From: Rhizobium sp. BK196
Lineage (GTDB): Bacteria; Pseudomonadota; Alphaproteobacteria; Rhizobiales; Rhizobiaceae
Direction of reading: 5' to 3'
Assembly: GCF_014193255.1 (NCBI RefSeq)
Contig: NZ_JACHZB010000006.1
Coordinates: 186,001 to 250,000 of the forward strand
DNA: 64,000 bases
Positions 8,770-16,630 of the stretch are shown here, in pieces. The notes beneath the pieces were generated by a model. The model was not told where the DNA came from. It did no database searches and saw only the letters and a list, made by a program, of their open reading frames with translations. Position numbers and translations under genes: made by a program. The stretch's first letter is position 1, and the number at the start of each line of letters is the position of its first letter.

Positions 8770-11022
8770 ATGTCCGTTGCAGATGACCAGATACTCACAT
8801 TACAAGTGGCAAACATGAGACCGCAGGATGCGGGAACAAGCATTGCGCGGCTTTCTTCGAGCGCGATGAGCAAGATTGGTATTCGAGAGGGCGACCTTAT
8901 CGAGCTTATCGGTAAGCGTCATACCGCTGCGGTCGCCATGCGCCCGTATCCCGACGACGAAGGGCTAAACATCGTGCGCCTCGACGGCCTGCAACGTGTG
9001 AATGCCGGAGTAACGAGCGGAGACCACGTCGAGATACGTAAAGCCGAGGCGCGTCCGGCGACAAAGGTGGTTCTGGCGCCAGCGCAGAAGAATTTGGTGC
9101 TGCAGGGCTCGGGTGAGGCTCTGCAGCGAACTTTCCTCCAGATGCCGATGGTCGCAGGGGACGTCGTGTCGACTTCCGTGCAGCAACGGATACGGGATCC
9201 GCGCTTCAGCCTTCCGGCTTACGGTCTGCAAGAAATCAGGCTCGTTGTCGTCTCGACGCAGCCGCGCGGTATCGTCCAGATGACAGAGCAGACAACAGTC
9301 GAGTTGCGTCCGCAGTTCGAGGAGCCGAAGGAAGCCCGCCGCGCTGACGTCACCTATGATGATATTGGTGGTCTCGGCTCGTCGGTCGAACAGGTCCGCG
9401 AGATGGTGGAGCTTCCCTTGCGCCATCCGGAGCTCTTTCAGCGCCTCGGTATCGATCCGCCGAAGGGTGTTTTGCTCTACGGGCCTCCGGGAACCGGCAA
9501 GACACTGCTTGCCCGGGCGGTGGCGAACGAGACGGAGGCCAACTTCTACCACATCGCCGGACCGGAAATCATGGGCAGCCGATACGGCGAGTCTGAAGAA
9601 CGGCTGAGGCAGGTCTTCCAGGAAGCCTCGCAGAATGCTCCCTCCATTATCTTCATCGACGAGATCGACTCCATCGCGCCTAAGCGTGAACAGGTCACGG
9701 GGGAGGTCGAGCGGCGTATCGTTGCCCAGCTCCTGACCTTGATGGACGGGCTGGAGCCCCGACAGAATATTGTCGTCATCGGTGCGACCAACAGGCGCGA
9801 TGCGATCGATGAAGCGCTGCGGCGCCCAGGACGTTTCGATCGCGAGATCGTCATCGGAGTTCCGGACCAAAATGGACGGCGCGAAGTGCTGGCCATCCAC
9901 ACTCGTGGCATGCCGCTTGCGGAAGATACGGACCTCGATGAGATCGCCAGAACGACCTACGGTTTCGTCGGCGCTGATCTGGGGGCGCTCGTTCGCGAAG
10001 CCGCCATGGATGCGTTGCGGCGCGTGCTGCCCGACATCAATCTTCGGGAAGGCATCCCGAGCGAGGTTCTGGAGAAGCTGACGGTTTCACAGGATGACTT
10101 CATGTCGGCGATGAAGCGTATTCAGCCATCGGCTCTGCGTGAGATCATGATCCAGGCACCCAACGTGCGCTGGGACGACGTCGGTGGACTGGACGAAGCA
10201 CAGATGAAGCTGAAGGAGGGCGTGGAACTGCCGCTGCGTGCACCGCAGTCCTTCAAGCGCATGGGCATTCGTCCGGCCAAGGGTTTCCTGCTCTTCGGGC
10301 CGCCGGGAACGGGCAAGACGCTCCTGGCGAAAGCCGTGGCGCGCGAGGCGGAGGCCAATTTCGTGGCGACGAAGTCATCCGATCTTCTGTCGAAATGGTA
10401 TGGCGAATCCGAACAGCAGGTTTCGCGGCTGTTCGAGCGCGCCAGGCAGGTCGCGCCAACGGTCATCTTTATCGATGAAATCGACTCGCTTGCTCCGGCC
10501 CGTGGCGGAGGATTGGGTGAGCCGGCGGTAACGGAACGTGTGGTCAACACGCTTCTGGCAGAAATGGATGGCCTGGAAGACATGCAGGGTGTCGTCGTCA
10601 TGGCGGCGACCAACCGGCCAAATCTTCTCGATCCTGCGCTTCTGAGACCGGGCCGTTTTGACGAGCTGGTCTACGTTCCGGTGCCTGATGCGAAAGCACG
10701 GCGAAAAATCCTCGGTATCCATACGAAGAAGATGCCATTGGCAGAAGATATCGATCTGGATGAACTCGCCGAACAAACGGTGCGCTTTACGGGAGCTGAC
10801 CTTGAGGACTTGACGCGCCGCGCTGGTCTCATCGCGCTGCGCCGATCGCTCGACGCCTCTACCGTGATCAAGGAGGATTTCTCCAAGGCTCTCCAGGAAG
10901 TCCGCCCGTCCGTCACCCCGGAAATGGAGCAGGAATACGAGGAGATGCTTCGGACCCTGAGGCAAGAAAGCCCGCAGCGACGACAGATCGGTTTCACCCC
11001 ATTGCGGCAGGCTGCGGAGTAA
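8770..11022 (+). CDS. CDC48/p97-type AAA ATPase (archaeal VAT-like)
   Basis: 750-residue protein with the full domain order of CDC48/VAT: an N-domain (residues ~1-190, double-psi barrel plus four-stranded barrel), AAA domain D1 with Walker A GPPGTGKT (238-245) and Walker B IIFIDE (293-298), and D2 with Walker A GPPGTGKT (510-517) and Walker B ending D569-E570. The second region of homology and arginine fingers (RRPGRFDREI and LRPGRFDELV) are intact in both. Such hexameric unfoldases extract or unfold proteins for degradation in archaea and eukaryotes; bacterial copies are scattered and poorly characterised. A GGAGG 4 nt before the ATG fixes the start. The C-terminus lacks the HbYX proteasome-docking motif (ends QAAE). 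No partner gene is adjacent. Confidence 0.95.
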   Translation: MSVADDQILTLQVANMRPQDAGTSIARLSSSAMSKIGIREGDLIELIGKRHTAAVAMRPYPDDEGLNIVRLDGLQRVNAGVTSGDHVEIRKAEARPATKVVLAPAQKNLVLQGSGEALQRTFLQMPMVAGDVVSTSVQQRIRDPRFSLPAYGLQEIRLVVVSTQPRGIVQMTEQTTVELRPQFEEPKEARRADVTYDDIGGLGSSVEQVREMVELPLRHPELFQRLGIDPPKGVLLYGPPGTGKTLLARAVANETEANFYHIAGPEIMGSRYGESEERLRQVFQEASQNAPSIIFIDEIDSIAPKREQVTGEVERRIVAQLLTLMDGLEPRQNIVVIGATNRRDAIDEALRRPGRFDREIVIGVPDQNGRREVLAIHTRGMPLAEDTDLDEIARTTYGFVGADLGALVREAAMDALRRVLPDINLREGIPSEVLEKLTVSQDDFMSAMKRIQPSALREIMIQAPNVRWDDVGGLDEAQMKLKEGVELPLRAPQSFKRMGIRPAKGFLLFGPPGTGKTLLAKAVAREAEANFVATKSSDLLSKWYGESEQQVSRLFERARQVAPTVIFIDEIDSLAPARGGGLGEPAVTERVVNTLLAEMDGLEDMQGVVVMAATNRPNLLDPALLRPGRFDELVYVPVPDAKARRKILGIHTKKMPLAEDIDLDELAEQTVRFTGADLEDLTRRAGLIALRRSLDASTVIKEDFSKALQEVRPSVTPEMEQEYEEMLRTLRQESPQRRQIGFTPLRQAAE

Positions 11023-11039
11023 AGACGATGGAGGCGGCC

Positions 11040-11058
11040 AAACCTCGGTTTTTATTTT
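11040..11058 (+). terminator. Possible Rho-independent terminator of the AAA ATPase gene
   Basis: AAACC-TC-GGTTT followed by TTATTTT lies 18 nt after the stop. The stem is only 5 bp, so confidence is moderate. Confidence 0.35.
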
Positions 11059-11072
11059 CCTGAGGGATGACG

Positions 11073-11336
11073 AACCCCGTCCACGGCAACCTCGTCCGGT
11101 CCTGGAACTCCGTCCATCAACGGCAGGTTCTGGACGGGGTTTACAGAGGTGGAGGGTGTATGGACGGGGTAACCCCATCCAGCTTAGGCGGTTGATGCGA
11201 AACGATTATCCTCTGCTGGAGGGGGTGGACGGGTTGTTTGCTGAAAGGTGTCGGAAACGGGTTATGCCGGCTTGTAAACGGCGAAATATAGGGTGTTTCC
11301 GGATACTCTTGGGAAATGCGTTTTAACCCCGTCCAC
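11073..11336. repeat. Array of six AACCCCGTCCA-type repeats in both orientations
   Basis: Copies: 11073-11084 (AACCCCGTCCAC), 11106-11117 (AACTCCGTCCAT), 11131-11141 (reverse, TGGACGGGGTT), 11160-11172 (reverse), 11225-11235 (reverse, shorter) and 11325-11336 (AACCCCGTCCAC). The copy at 11162-11180 pairs with a neighbouring AACCCCATCC to form a 9-bp hairpin with one mismatch. Spacing is irregular. The remainder of this 682-bp gap holds no convincing gene. Function unknown; could be iterons, a protein-binding array or debris of an integrated element. Confidence 0.7.
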
Positions 11337-11441
11337 CACCTTCGGATCGTCGCCTCCAATCTCTTGGTCTGACGCGCAAACCGCTCGAGCGGACCAAGGA
11401 AGCCAGCTATAGGCCCAGCATCGGCTTAACTAAGGGCTTTC

Positions 11442-11627
11442 TCACGCCCACGCGATCAAGTCGCGTGTTGACCAATCCTTGGTGCCAGGCTTCTGGCCGG
11501 CTGTTTCACTCAGGAAATACCGAACTTGTCTGACGAATTTTCCGGGGTCGATAATGCTGCCCGGAATCGAGTATCGGCCTCGTCTACCGCATTTGGCACA
11601 CGTGTGCATTTTCTTCGCTTCTGTCAT
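11442..11627 (-). CDS. Small CxxC zinc-ribbon-like hypothetical protein
   Basis: 61-residue open frame from the ATG at 11627 (a longer start at 11654 is possible). The N-terminus contains HTCAKCGRRGRYSI, a single CxxC knuckle resembling half of a zinc ribbon; no second CxxC follows, so it may be a truncated remnant. No strong ribosome binding site. It sits at the edge of the repeat array and is antisense to the next operon. I do not recognise the protein. Confidence 0.25.
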   Translation of the reverse strand: MTEAKKMHTCAKCGRRGRYSIPGSIIDPGKFVRQVRYFLSETAGQKPGTKDWSTRDLIAWA

Positions 11628-11704
11628 TCCGATGTTACGCGCCGGGGCTAGCAAGTCTCAGAACTCATCTGGGGCGAAGCCTCGATAGCGAAGGGAGACA
11701 GGAT

Positions 11705-12850
11705 ATGAATAGACGCGAATTTCTGATCACATGGTCGGCGGCAGCGAGCCTCCTGGCCCTTCCGCGTTTCGCTTCGGCCGCTGCCGGCACGATCGACCTC
11801 TACAGCGGGTCGGATGCCAATATCATCGACCTCTGGAACAACATCATCCGTCCGGCTTTCGAAAAGGCGCATCCGGAAGTCGCGCTGAAAGTTACCGACG
11901 CCGGCGACAACAACGGCCTTCGCGCCATCGGCGACCGCGCTCTCGCTGCGCTGAAGACCAAGACCGATCCGCAGGCCGACCTCTTCGAATCCTTCGATCC
12001 GCGTCTCCCCGCGGGCGGCATCGATGCCGGTCTCTGGGTCAAGTTCTCCGCTGAGAACGTGCCCGGCTTCGAGCGCGTCAACCCACTCGCTATCGACACG
12101 CCCTACTCGTTGCCCTATCGCGGCTCGCAGGTTCTGCTCGCCTATGACAAGAGCAAGCTCGACCCGAAGGACGCGCCGAAGACCTGGGAACAGCTGACGG
12201 CCTGGATCAAGACCAATCCCGGCCAGTTCATCTACAATCGTCCGGACAAGGGCGGTTCGGGCGGCAATTTCGTTCGCCGCGCCATTCATGAAGCCAACGG
12301 CCGCGACCCGAAGAAATTCAAGATCGACAACTTCACTGCCGATTTTGCCGAGCAGTCGCTGACGCCGGCCTGGAAAATCCTCAACGATCTCGCGCCGTCG
12401 CTCTATCAGAAGGGCGCCTATACCGCCGGCAACACGCAGTCGATCCAGCTGCTCTCCCAGGGTGTCGTGACCATGGCTCCGATCTGGTCCGACCAGGTCC
12501 TGCAGGCGATCTCGCAGGGTGTCCTGCCTGAGACGACCGGCCTTGTGCAGCTCTCCGACCTCGCGCTTTGCGGCGGTTTTTCGGCCATGACGATCTTCAC
12601 CAACGGCGCCAACAAGGATGCCGCCCTCAAACTCGCCGCCTTCATGCTGACGAGCGAGATGCAGGAAGCCATCATCACCGAAATCGGCGGCTTCCCGGGC
12701 ATTTCCTGGGATCACATTTCCGAAGATCTGCGCAAGAAATATGCCGACGTCATCCCGGCAACCATTCCGACCTTCCCGGGCGGCGACTGGGAAAAGGCGA
12801 TCAACGACGGCTGGTATCGTACTGTCGCTCCCGGTATCAGCCGCACCTGA
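11705..12850 (+). CDS. ABC transporter substrate-binding protein (AfuA/ferric-type fold)
   Basis: 381-residue periplasmic protein. The N-terminus MNRREFLITWSAAASLLALP has a twin-arginine motif (NRREFL) and hydrophobic core, so export may be by Tat. The mature protein has the features of iron(III)/hexose-phosphate/putrescine-type binding proteins (DLYSGSDANIIDLWNN at the start, TPYSLPYRGSQVLLAYDKSKL in the hinge region). First gene of a four-gene operon with two permeases and an ATPase; its stop shares one base with the first permease start (TGATG). A convergent inositol-phosphatase-family gene is next to the operon's end, which is compatible with a phosphorylated or polyol ligand. Ligand not established. 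Confidence 0.88.
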   Translation: MNRREFLITWSAAASLLALPRFASAAAGTIDLYSGSDANIIDLWNNIIRPAFEKAHPEVALKVTDAGDNNGLRAIGDRALAALKTKTDPQADLFESFDPRLPAGGIDAGLWVKFSAENVPGFERVNPLAIDTPYSLPYRGSQVLLAYDKSKLDPKDAPKTWEQLTAWIKTNPGQFIYNRPDKGGSGGNFVRRAIHEANGRDPKKFKIDNFTADFAEQSLTPAWKILNDLAPSLYQKGAYTAGNTQSIQLLSQGVVTMAPIWSDQVLQAISQGVLPETTGLVQLSDLALCGGFSAMTIFTNGANKDAALKLAAFMLTSEMQEAIITEIGGFPGISWDHISEDLRKKYADVIPATIPTFPGGDWEKAINDGWYRTVAPGISRT

Positions 12851-13740
12851 TGGCGCTGGATGCCGCGCAGCCTGCGGTCGCGCACCGCGCGCCGCCTCTC
12901 GGCAGGGGGAGCCTCTACGGGCTCCTCCTCGTCGGCATGCCGGTCTTTCTGGTCGGCTGGCTGATCATCTTTCCGATCTTTTCGGCGATCGCGACCACCG
13001 TCTTCGTCCGCCAGCCGGGCGGGACGACGGAGTTTTCGCTCGCCTCCTACCATTTCTTCTTCAGCGACGCCTACAGTCTGAACAACCTTTGGCTGACGCT
13101 CTGGACGACCTTTGTCTGCGGCCTGCTCCTGCTTGCGATCGGCCTTCCGATTGCGCTTTATCTGCGCTTTTCCGGCAGTCGCCTAGCCGGCTATGTGCAG
13201 GGTCTCGCGATCTTTCCGATGTTTGTTCCTTCGATCATTCTCTCCTATGCGCTGATCCGCACGATCGGACCGAATGGCACGGTCGACATCCTGCTCAATG
13301 CCGTGGGGCTGCCGAAGCTGCCGAGCCCCTATCTGACGCCGTGGGGGCCGGTGATCGGCCTCGTCTGGGACAATCTGCCTTTGACCGTGCTGATGCTGAC
13401 GGCTGGGCTCACGTCCGTTTCCAACAGCTCCATCGAGGCGGCTCGCGATGTCGGCGCGACGCCTCCAAGGGTCTTCATCTCGATCATTTTGCCGCGCATG
13501 GGCAACTCGCTTCTGGTGACCGCCTCCTTTGCCGTTCTCGGCATATTCTCGGCTTTCACCTTGCCCTACGTTCTCGGCCCCGCCTCGCCGGAGATGATGG
13601 GACCCTTCATGCAGCGCACCTTCGCAGATATGAATGACCCACTGAACGCGCTGACACAGGCGGTCATCAGCTTCGGCTTCTGCCTTCTCTTCGGCATCTT
13701 CTATGTCTGGTCGATCGCCCGCAACCGCGAGGGCCGATGA
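12850..13740 (+). CDS. ABC transporter permease 1 (AfuB/PotB-like)
   Basis: 296-residue inner-membrane permease. Start ATG 12850 overlaps the binding-protein stop by one base; an earlier in-frame start lies inside that gene and is rejected. Six or so membrane helices are visible starting at LYGLLLVGMPVFLVGWLIIFPIF, and the EAA loop reads EAARDVGATPPRVFISIILPRMGNSLL. Overlaps the next permease by 4 nt (ATGA). Confidence 0.92.
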   Translation: MALDAAQPAVAHRAPPLGRGSLYGLLLVGMPVFLVGWLIIFPIFSAIATTVFVRQPGGTTEFSLASYHFFFSDAYSLNNLWLTLWTTFVCGLLLLAIGLPIALYLRFSGSRLAGYVQGLAIFPMFVPSIILSYALIRTIGPNGTVDILLNAVGLPKLPSPYLTPWGPVIGLVWDNLPLTVLMLTAGLTSVSNSSIEAARDVGATPPRVFISIILPRMGNSLLVTASFAVLGIFSAFTLPYVLGPASPEMMGPFMQRTFADMNDPLNALTQAVISFGFCLLFGIFYVWSIARNREGR

Positions 13741-14558
13741 TGGCTCGGTCGACAGGTCTGAAATTCGACTGGGTGGGGCTGCTTTTGGCATTGCTGCTGA
13801 CGCTTTTCATCGCGTTGCCGCTGCTGGTCGTTGCGACCTGGGCCTTCACCGAGATCTGGCGCTACCCTTCCGTCATTCCCCAGCAGTTCGGCCTGCGTTT
13901 CTGGTCGCAGACGCTCGCGCGCAAGGATGTCTGGGATGCGCTGTTCCTCAGCCTGCGGCTGACGGCAACGGTGACGCTGCTTTCTGCGGTCATCTGCCTT
14001 CCGGCCGCCTATGCCTTTGCTCGGATGCGCTTTCCCGGCCGCAACATTCTGTTCCTGTCGTTCCTCGCCTCGCACGCCTTTCCGAAATTCGGTCTGCTGG
14101 TGGCGATTGCCGGCATCTTCCTGCAGTTGGGGCTGATCAGTACCTTCTGGGGTGTGGTGCTGATCCAGCTCGTCGGCACGCTGATGCTGATGATCTGGAT
14201 CCCGGTCGCGGCTTTCCAGAATGTCGACCGGCGCATGGAGGAGGCCGCGCGTGACGCGGGCGCCACGCCACTTCGCGTCTTCTCGTCGATCACGCTGCCG
14301 CAGGCCGCTCCGACCATATCAGCGGCCCTGCTCCTGACCTTCGTCGGCACCTTTTACGAGACGGAAGGCGCCTGGCTGATCGGCGCGCCGGAAATCCGCA
14401 CGATGCCGGTGCTGATGATCAGCTTCATCAACAACCAGATCGTCGTGCAATACGGTGCGGTCCTCTCCGTGATGCTTTGGGTGCCGTCCTTTGCGGCATT
14501 GATGTTTGCGCGGCGCGTTATCGGGACCGGCGCCTTTGCGCGGGGCTTCGGCGCCTGA
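13737..14558 (+). CDS. ABC transporter permease 2 (PotC-like)
   Basis: 273-residue inner-membrane permease. First helix VGLLLALLLTLFIALPLLVV; EAA loop EEAARDAGATPLRVFSSITLPQAAPTI. It starts inside the last codons of permease 1 and ends 23 nt before the ATPase gene, completing the channel of the AfuABC-like importer. Confidence 0.92.
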   Translation: MMARSTGLKFDWVGLLLALLLTLFIALPLLVVATWAFTEIWRYPSVIPQQFGLRFWSQTLARKDVWDALFLSLRLTATVTLLSAVICLPAAYAFARMRFPGRNILFLSFLASHAFPKFGLLVAIAGIFLQLGLISTFWGVVLIQLVGTLMLMIWIPVAAFQNVDRRMEEAARDAGATPLRVFSSITLPQAAPTISAALLLTFVGTFYETEGAWLIGAPEIRTMPVLMISFINNQIVVQYGAVLSVMLWVPSFAALMFARRVIGTGAFARGFGA

Positions 14559-14581
14559 GCGCCGGCAGAAAGGACTTAACA

Positions 14582-15661
14582 ATGGCACATCTGGCGATCG
14601 AAGGCGTCTCCAAGAGCTTCGGCCATACCTTTGCCGTCAGCGATTTTTCGCTTGAAGTCGGTGATGGCGAGCTTGTCTGCCTGCTCGGCCCGTCAGGTTC
14701 CGGCAAATCGACGTTGCTGCGTATGATCGGCGGTTTTGAACGGCCGACTGGCGGCAGCATCCGCATCGACGCCAAGGATGTGACAACCCTGCCGCCGGAG
14801 CGGCGCCCAACCGGCATGGTCTTCCAGAGCCATGCGCTCTGGACCCATATGGATGTCTTCAACAACATCGCCTTCGGCCTCAAACTGCGCCGCTTGCCGA
14901 AGACCGAAATTCGAGAGCGCGTCGAGAACGCCCTCGCTCTGGTCGGTCTCGCAGATTACGGGAAGCGCGCGGTTACGCAGCTTTCCGGCGGCCAGCAGCA
15001 GCGTGTCGCGCTTGCCCGTTCGCTCGTCCTCGAGCCGAAGATCCTGCTGCTCGATGAACCCTTCGCCAGTCTCGACCAACATTTGCGCGAGCGGCTGCGT
15101 GAGGAAGTGCGCGACATCCAGCAACGGCTCGGCATCACGACATTGTTCGTCACCCACGGTCAGGATGAAGCGCTGGCGCTTGCCGACCGCATCGTCGTCA
15201 TGCGCGACGGGCGCACGGAGCAGGTGGCGCCGCCGAGCGTCATCTATCGCGAACCGCAGACGGCTTTCGTCGCCGGCTTCATCGGCTCGATGAATTTCAT
15301 TGAGAGCGAGATCCGAGATGGGATCTGCACGCATCCGCTTTTCGGTTTTTCCATTCCGATCGCAGATGGTCCCGTGATGCTTGCGATGCGCCCGGAAGCC
15401 CTGACTGTGCATCCGGCCAGCGGAGCGGCAGGTGCAATCGTCCACCGTGTCACCGACTTCGGTACGCACAAGATCGTCGATATCGATCTCGCCGATGGCA
15501 CCAGGCTGAAGGCGATGGTTGCGCCGGGCGATATGATCCGGGCCGGAATGACCGTCGCTCCCAGCTGCTCGGGCTTCTTCGCCTTCCGCGACAATGCGCT
15601 GATTCACCAGTCGGCTGGCGCACAGGCGGCTGCGATAATGCAGCCGCTCCATACCGCTTGA
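14582..15661 (+). CDS. ABC transporter ATP-binding protein (PotA/AfuC-like)
   Basis: 359-residue ATPase with Walker A GPSGSGKST, Q-loop FQSHALWTHMDV, signature LSGGQQQR, Walker B ILLLDEPFASLD and H-loop VTHGQ, plus a C-terminal TOBE domain (MLAMRPEALTVHP). The ATG at 14582 is preceded by AGAAAGGAC at suitable distance. The H-loop has HGQ instead of the more common HDQ; the His is retained. Last gene of the operon; the next gene is convergent only 6 nt away. Confidence 0.93.
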   Translation: MAHLAIEGVSKSFGHTFAVSDFSLEVGDGELVCLLGPSGSGKSTLLRMIGGFERPTGGSIRIDAKDVTTLPPERRPTGMVFQSHALWTHMDVFNNIAFGLKLRRLPKTEIRERVENALALVGLADYGKRAVTQLSGGQQQRVALARSLVLEPKILLLDEPFASLDQHLRERLREEVRDIQQRLGITTLFVTHGQDEALALADRIVVMRDGRTEQVAPPSVIYREPQTAFVAGFIGSMNFIESEIRDGICTHPLFGFSIPIADGPVMLAMRPEALTVHPASGAAGAIVHRVTDFGTHKIVDIDLADGTRLKAMVAPGDMIRAGMTVAPSCSGFFAFRDNALIHQSAGAQAAAIMQPLHTA

Positions 15662-15667
15662 ACGGTC

Positions 15668-16501
15668 TCAGGCTTTCGGCTGAAAACCATCCCGCAGCCA
15701 GGGATAGAGTGGCTTGCTTGCTGCCAGGATGTCGCCTTTGCCGGTGACGGCCGCGCCGGAAAACCGTGTGACGACACCGCCTGCTTCCTCGACCATGAGT
15801 GCCGAGGCACCGAAGTCATGGACCGACAGGCCGTCCTCGAAGAAGCCGTCCAGTCGGCCGCAGGCGACATAGGCGATTGAAAGCGCTGCCGAACCGAGGC
15901 GACGCACGCCGGCGGTATTGGCCATCAGCCGCTTGACGGCGTCGAAATAAAGCTCTTCCGGGACCGCCTTGACCTGGCCGGGGATCGGCAGGCCGGCGCC
16001 AACGAGCACGTTCTGGATATCGGCCACCTCAGCGCAATGGATCTGCTCGCCATTCAGCCAGGCGCCGCCGCCGGTCTCTGCACTGAAAAGCTCGTCCTGC
16101 ATGGCGTCATAGACGACGCCTGAGGCGACGCGGCCGGCCTCGGCGATCGAGATCGTCATGCCGAAATGCGGGATGCCCCAGGCAAAATTGGTCGTGCCGT
16201 CGATCGGGTCGATATAGACGACAGGCGCGTCCGCGTCGGCCTGCCTGTTGCCGACTTCTTCCTCGCCCTTAATCCCATAGGTCGGGAATGCGCTCGTCAT
16301 CTCTTCGACGATGATCCTCTCGACGGCGACATCGATTTCGGTCTGATAGTCGCGAGGCGCCTTGTGGACCATCTCGGCCGCATTGCGTCGTCTGAGTGCC
16401 TTGCGCGCCGTTTCGCCCGCCTTGAGGACGGTTTGGGCAAGCACGACAAGACGGGGCGAGGCGGCCGGCGACAGGCGCGCGGCGGTCGAAGTCGATGTCA
16501 T
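15668..16501 (-). CDS. Inositol monophosphatase family protein
   Basis: 277-residue Mg-dependent phosphatase of the IMPase/FBPase/CysQ superfamily. Metal ligands are visible in the GEEE segment (E80-E82) and DPIDGTTNF (D98, D101), and the C-terminal motif is HDFGASALMVEEAGG, where the usual Trp before Asp is His. The start chosen is ATG 16501 (MTSTSTAARL); an upstream in-frame ATG at 16582 would add 27 residues. It converges on the AfuABC-like operon and follows poxB on the same strand by 129 nt. Substrate could be inositol phosphate, another sugar phosphate or PAP; sequence alone does not decide. Confidence 0.9.
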   Translation of the reverse strand: MTSTSTAARLSPAASPRLVVLAQTVLKAGETARKALRRRNAAEMVHKAPRDYQTEIDVAVERIIVEEMTSAFPTYGIKGEEEVGNRQADADAPVVYIDPIDGTTNFAWGIPHFGMTISIAEAGRVASGVVYDAMQDELFSAETGGGAWLNGEQIHCAEVADIQNVLVGAGLPIPGQVKAVPEELYFDAVKRLMANTAGVRRLGSAALSIAYVACGRLDGFFEDGLSVHDFGASALMVEEAGGVVTRFSGAAVTGKGDILAASKPLYPWLRDGFQPKA

Positions 16502-16630
16502 TAAAGGGTCCGTGTGATGACTAAGGTGGTAGGTCGTGTTCCCATCGCAGATGCGCGTGATGCTTTTATGAAGCCCGCGCATCTTGCATGCGGTGCTGCG
16601 CCGGCCGAGTTCAAGAGGGTGTGTCCGACA

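Noticed and set aside
8965..9900. 311-codon frame antisense to the CDC48-type gene
   Set aside because: Shadow frame; the plus strand has complete AAA motifs.
11141..11359. 72-codon minus-strand frame across the AACCCCGTCCA array
   Set aside because: Its sequence is dictated by the repeats (Pro/His-rich at the end) and it has no ribosome binding site.
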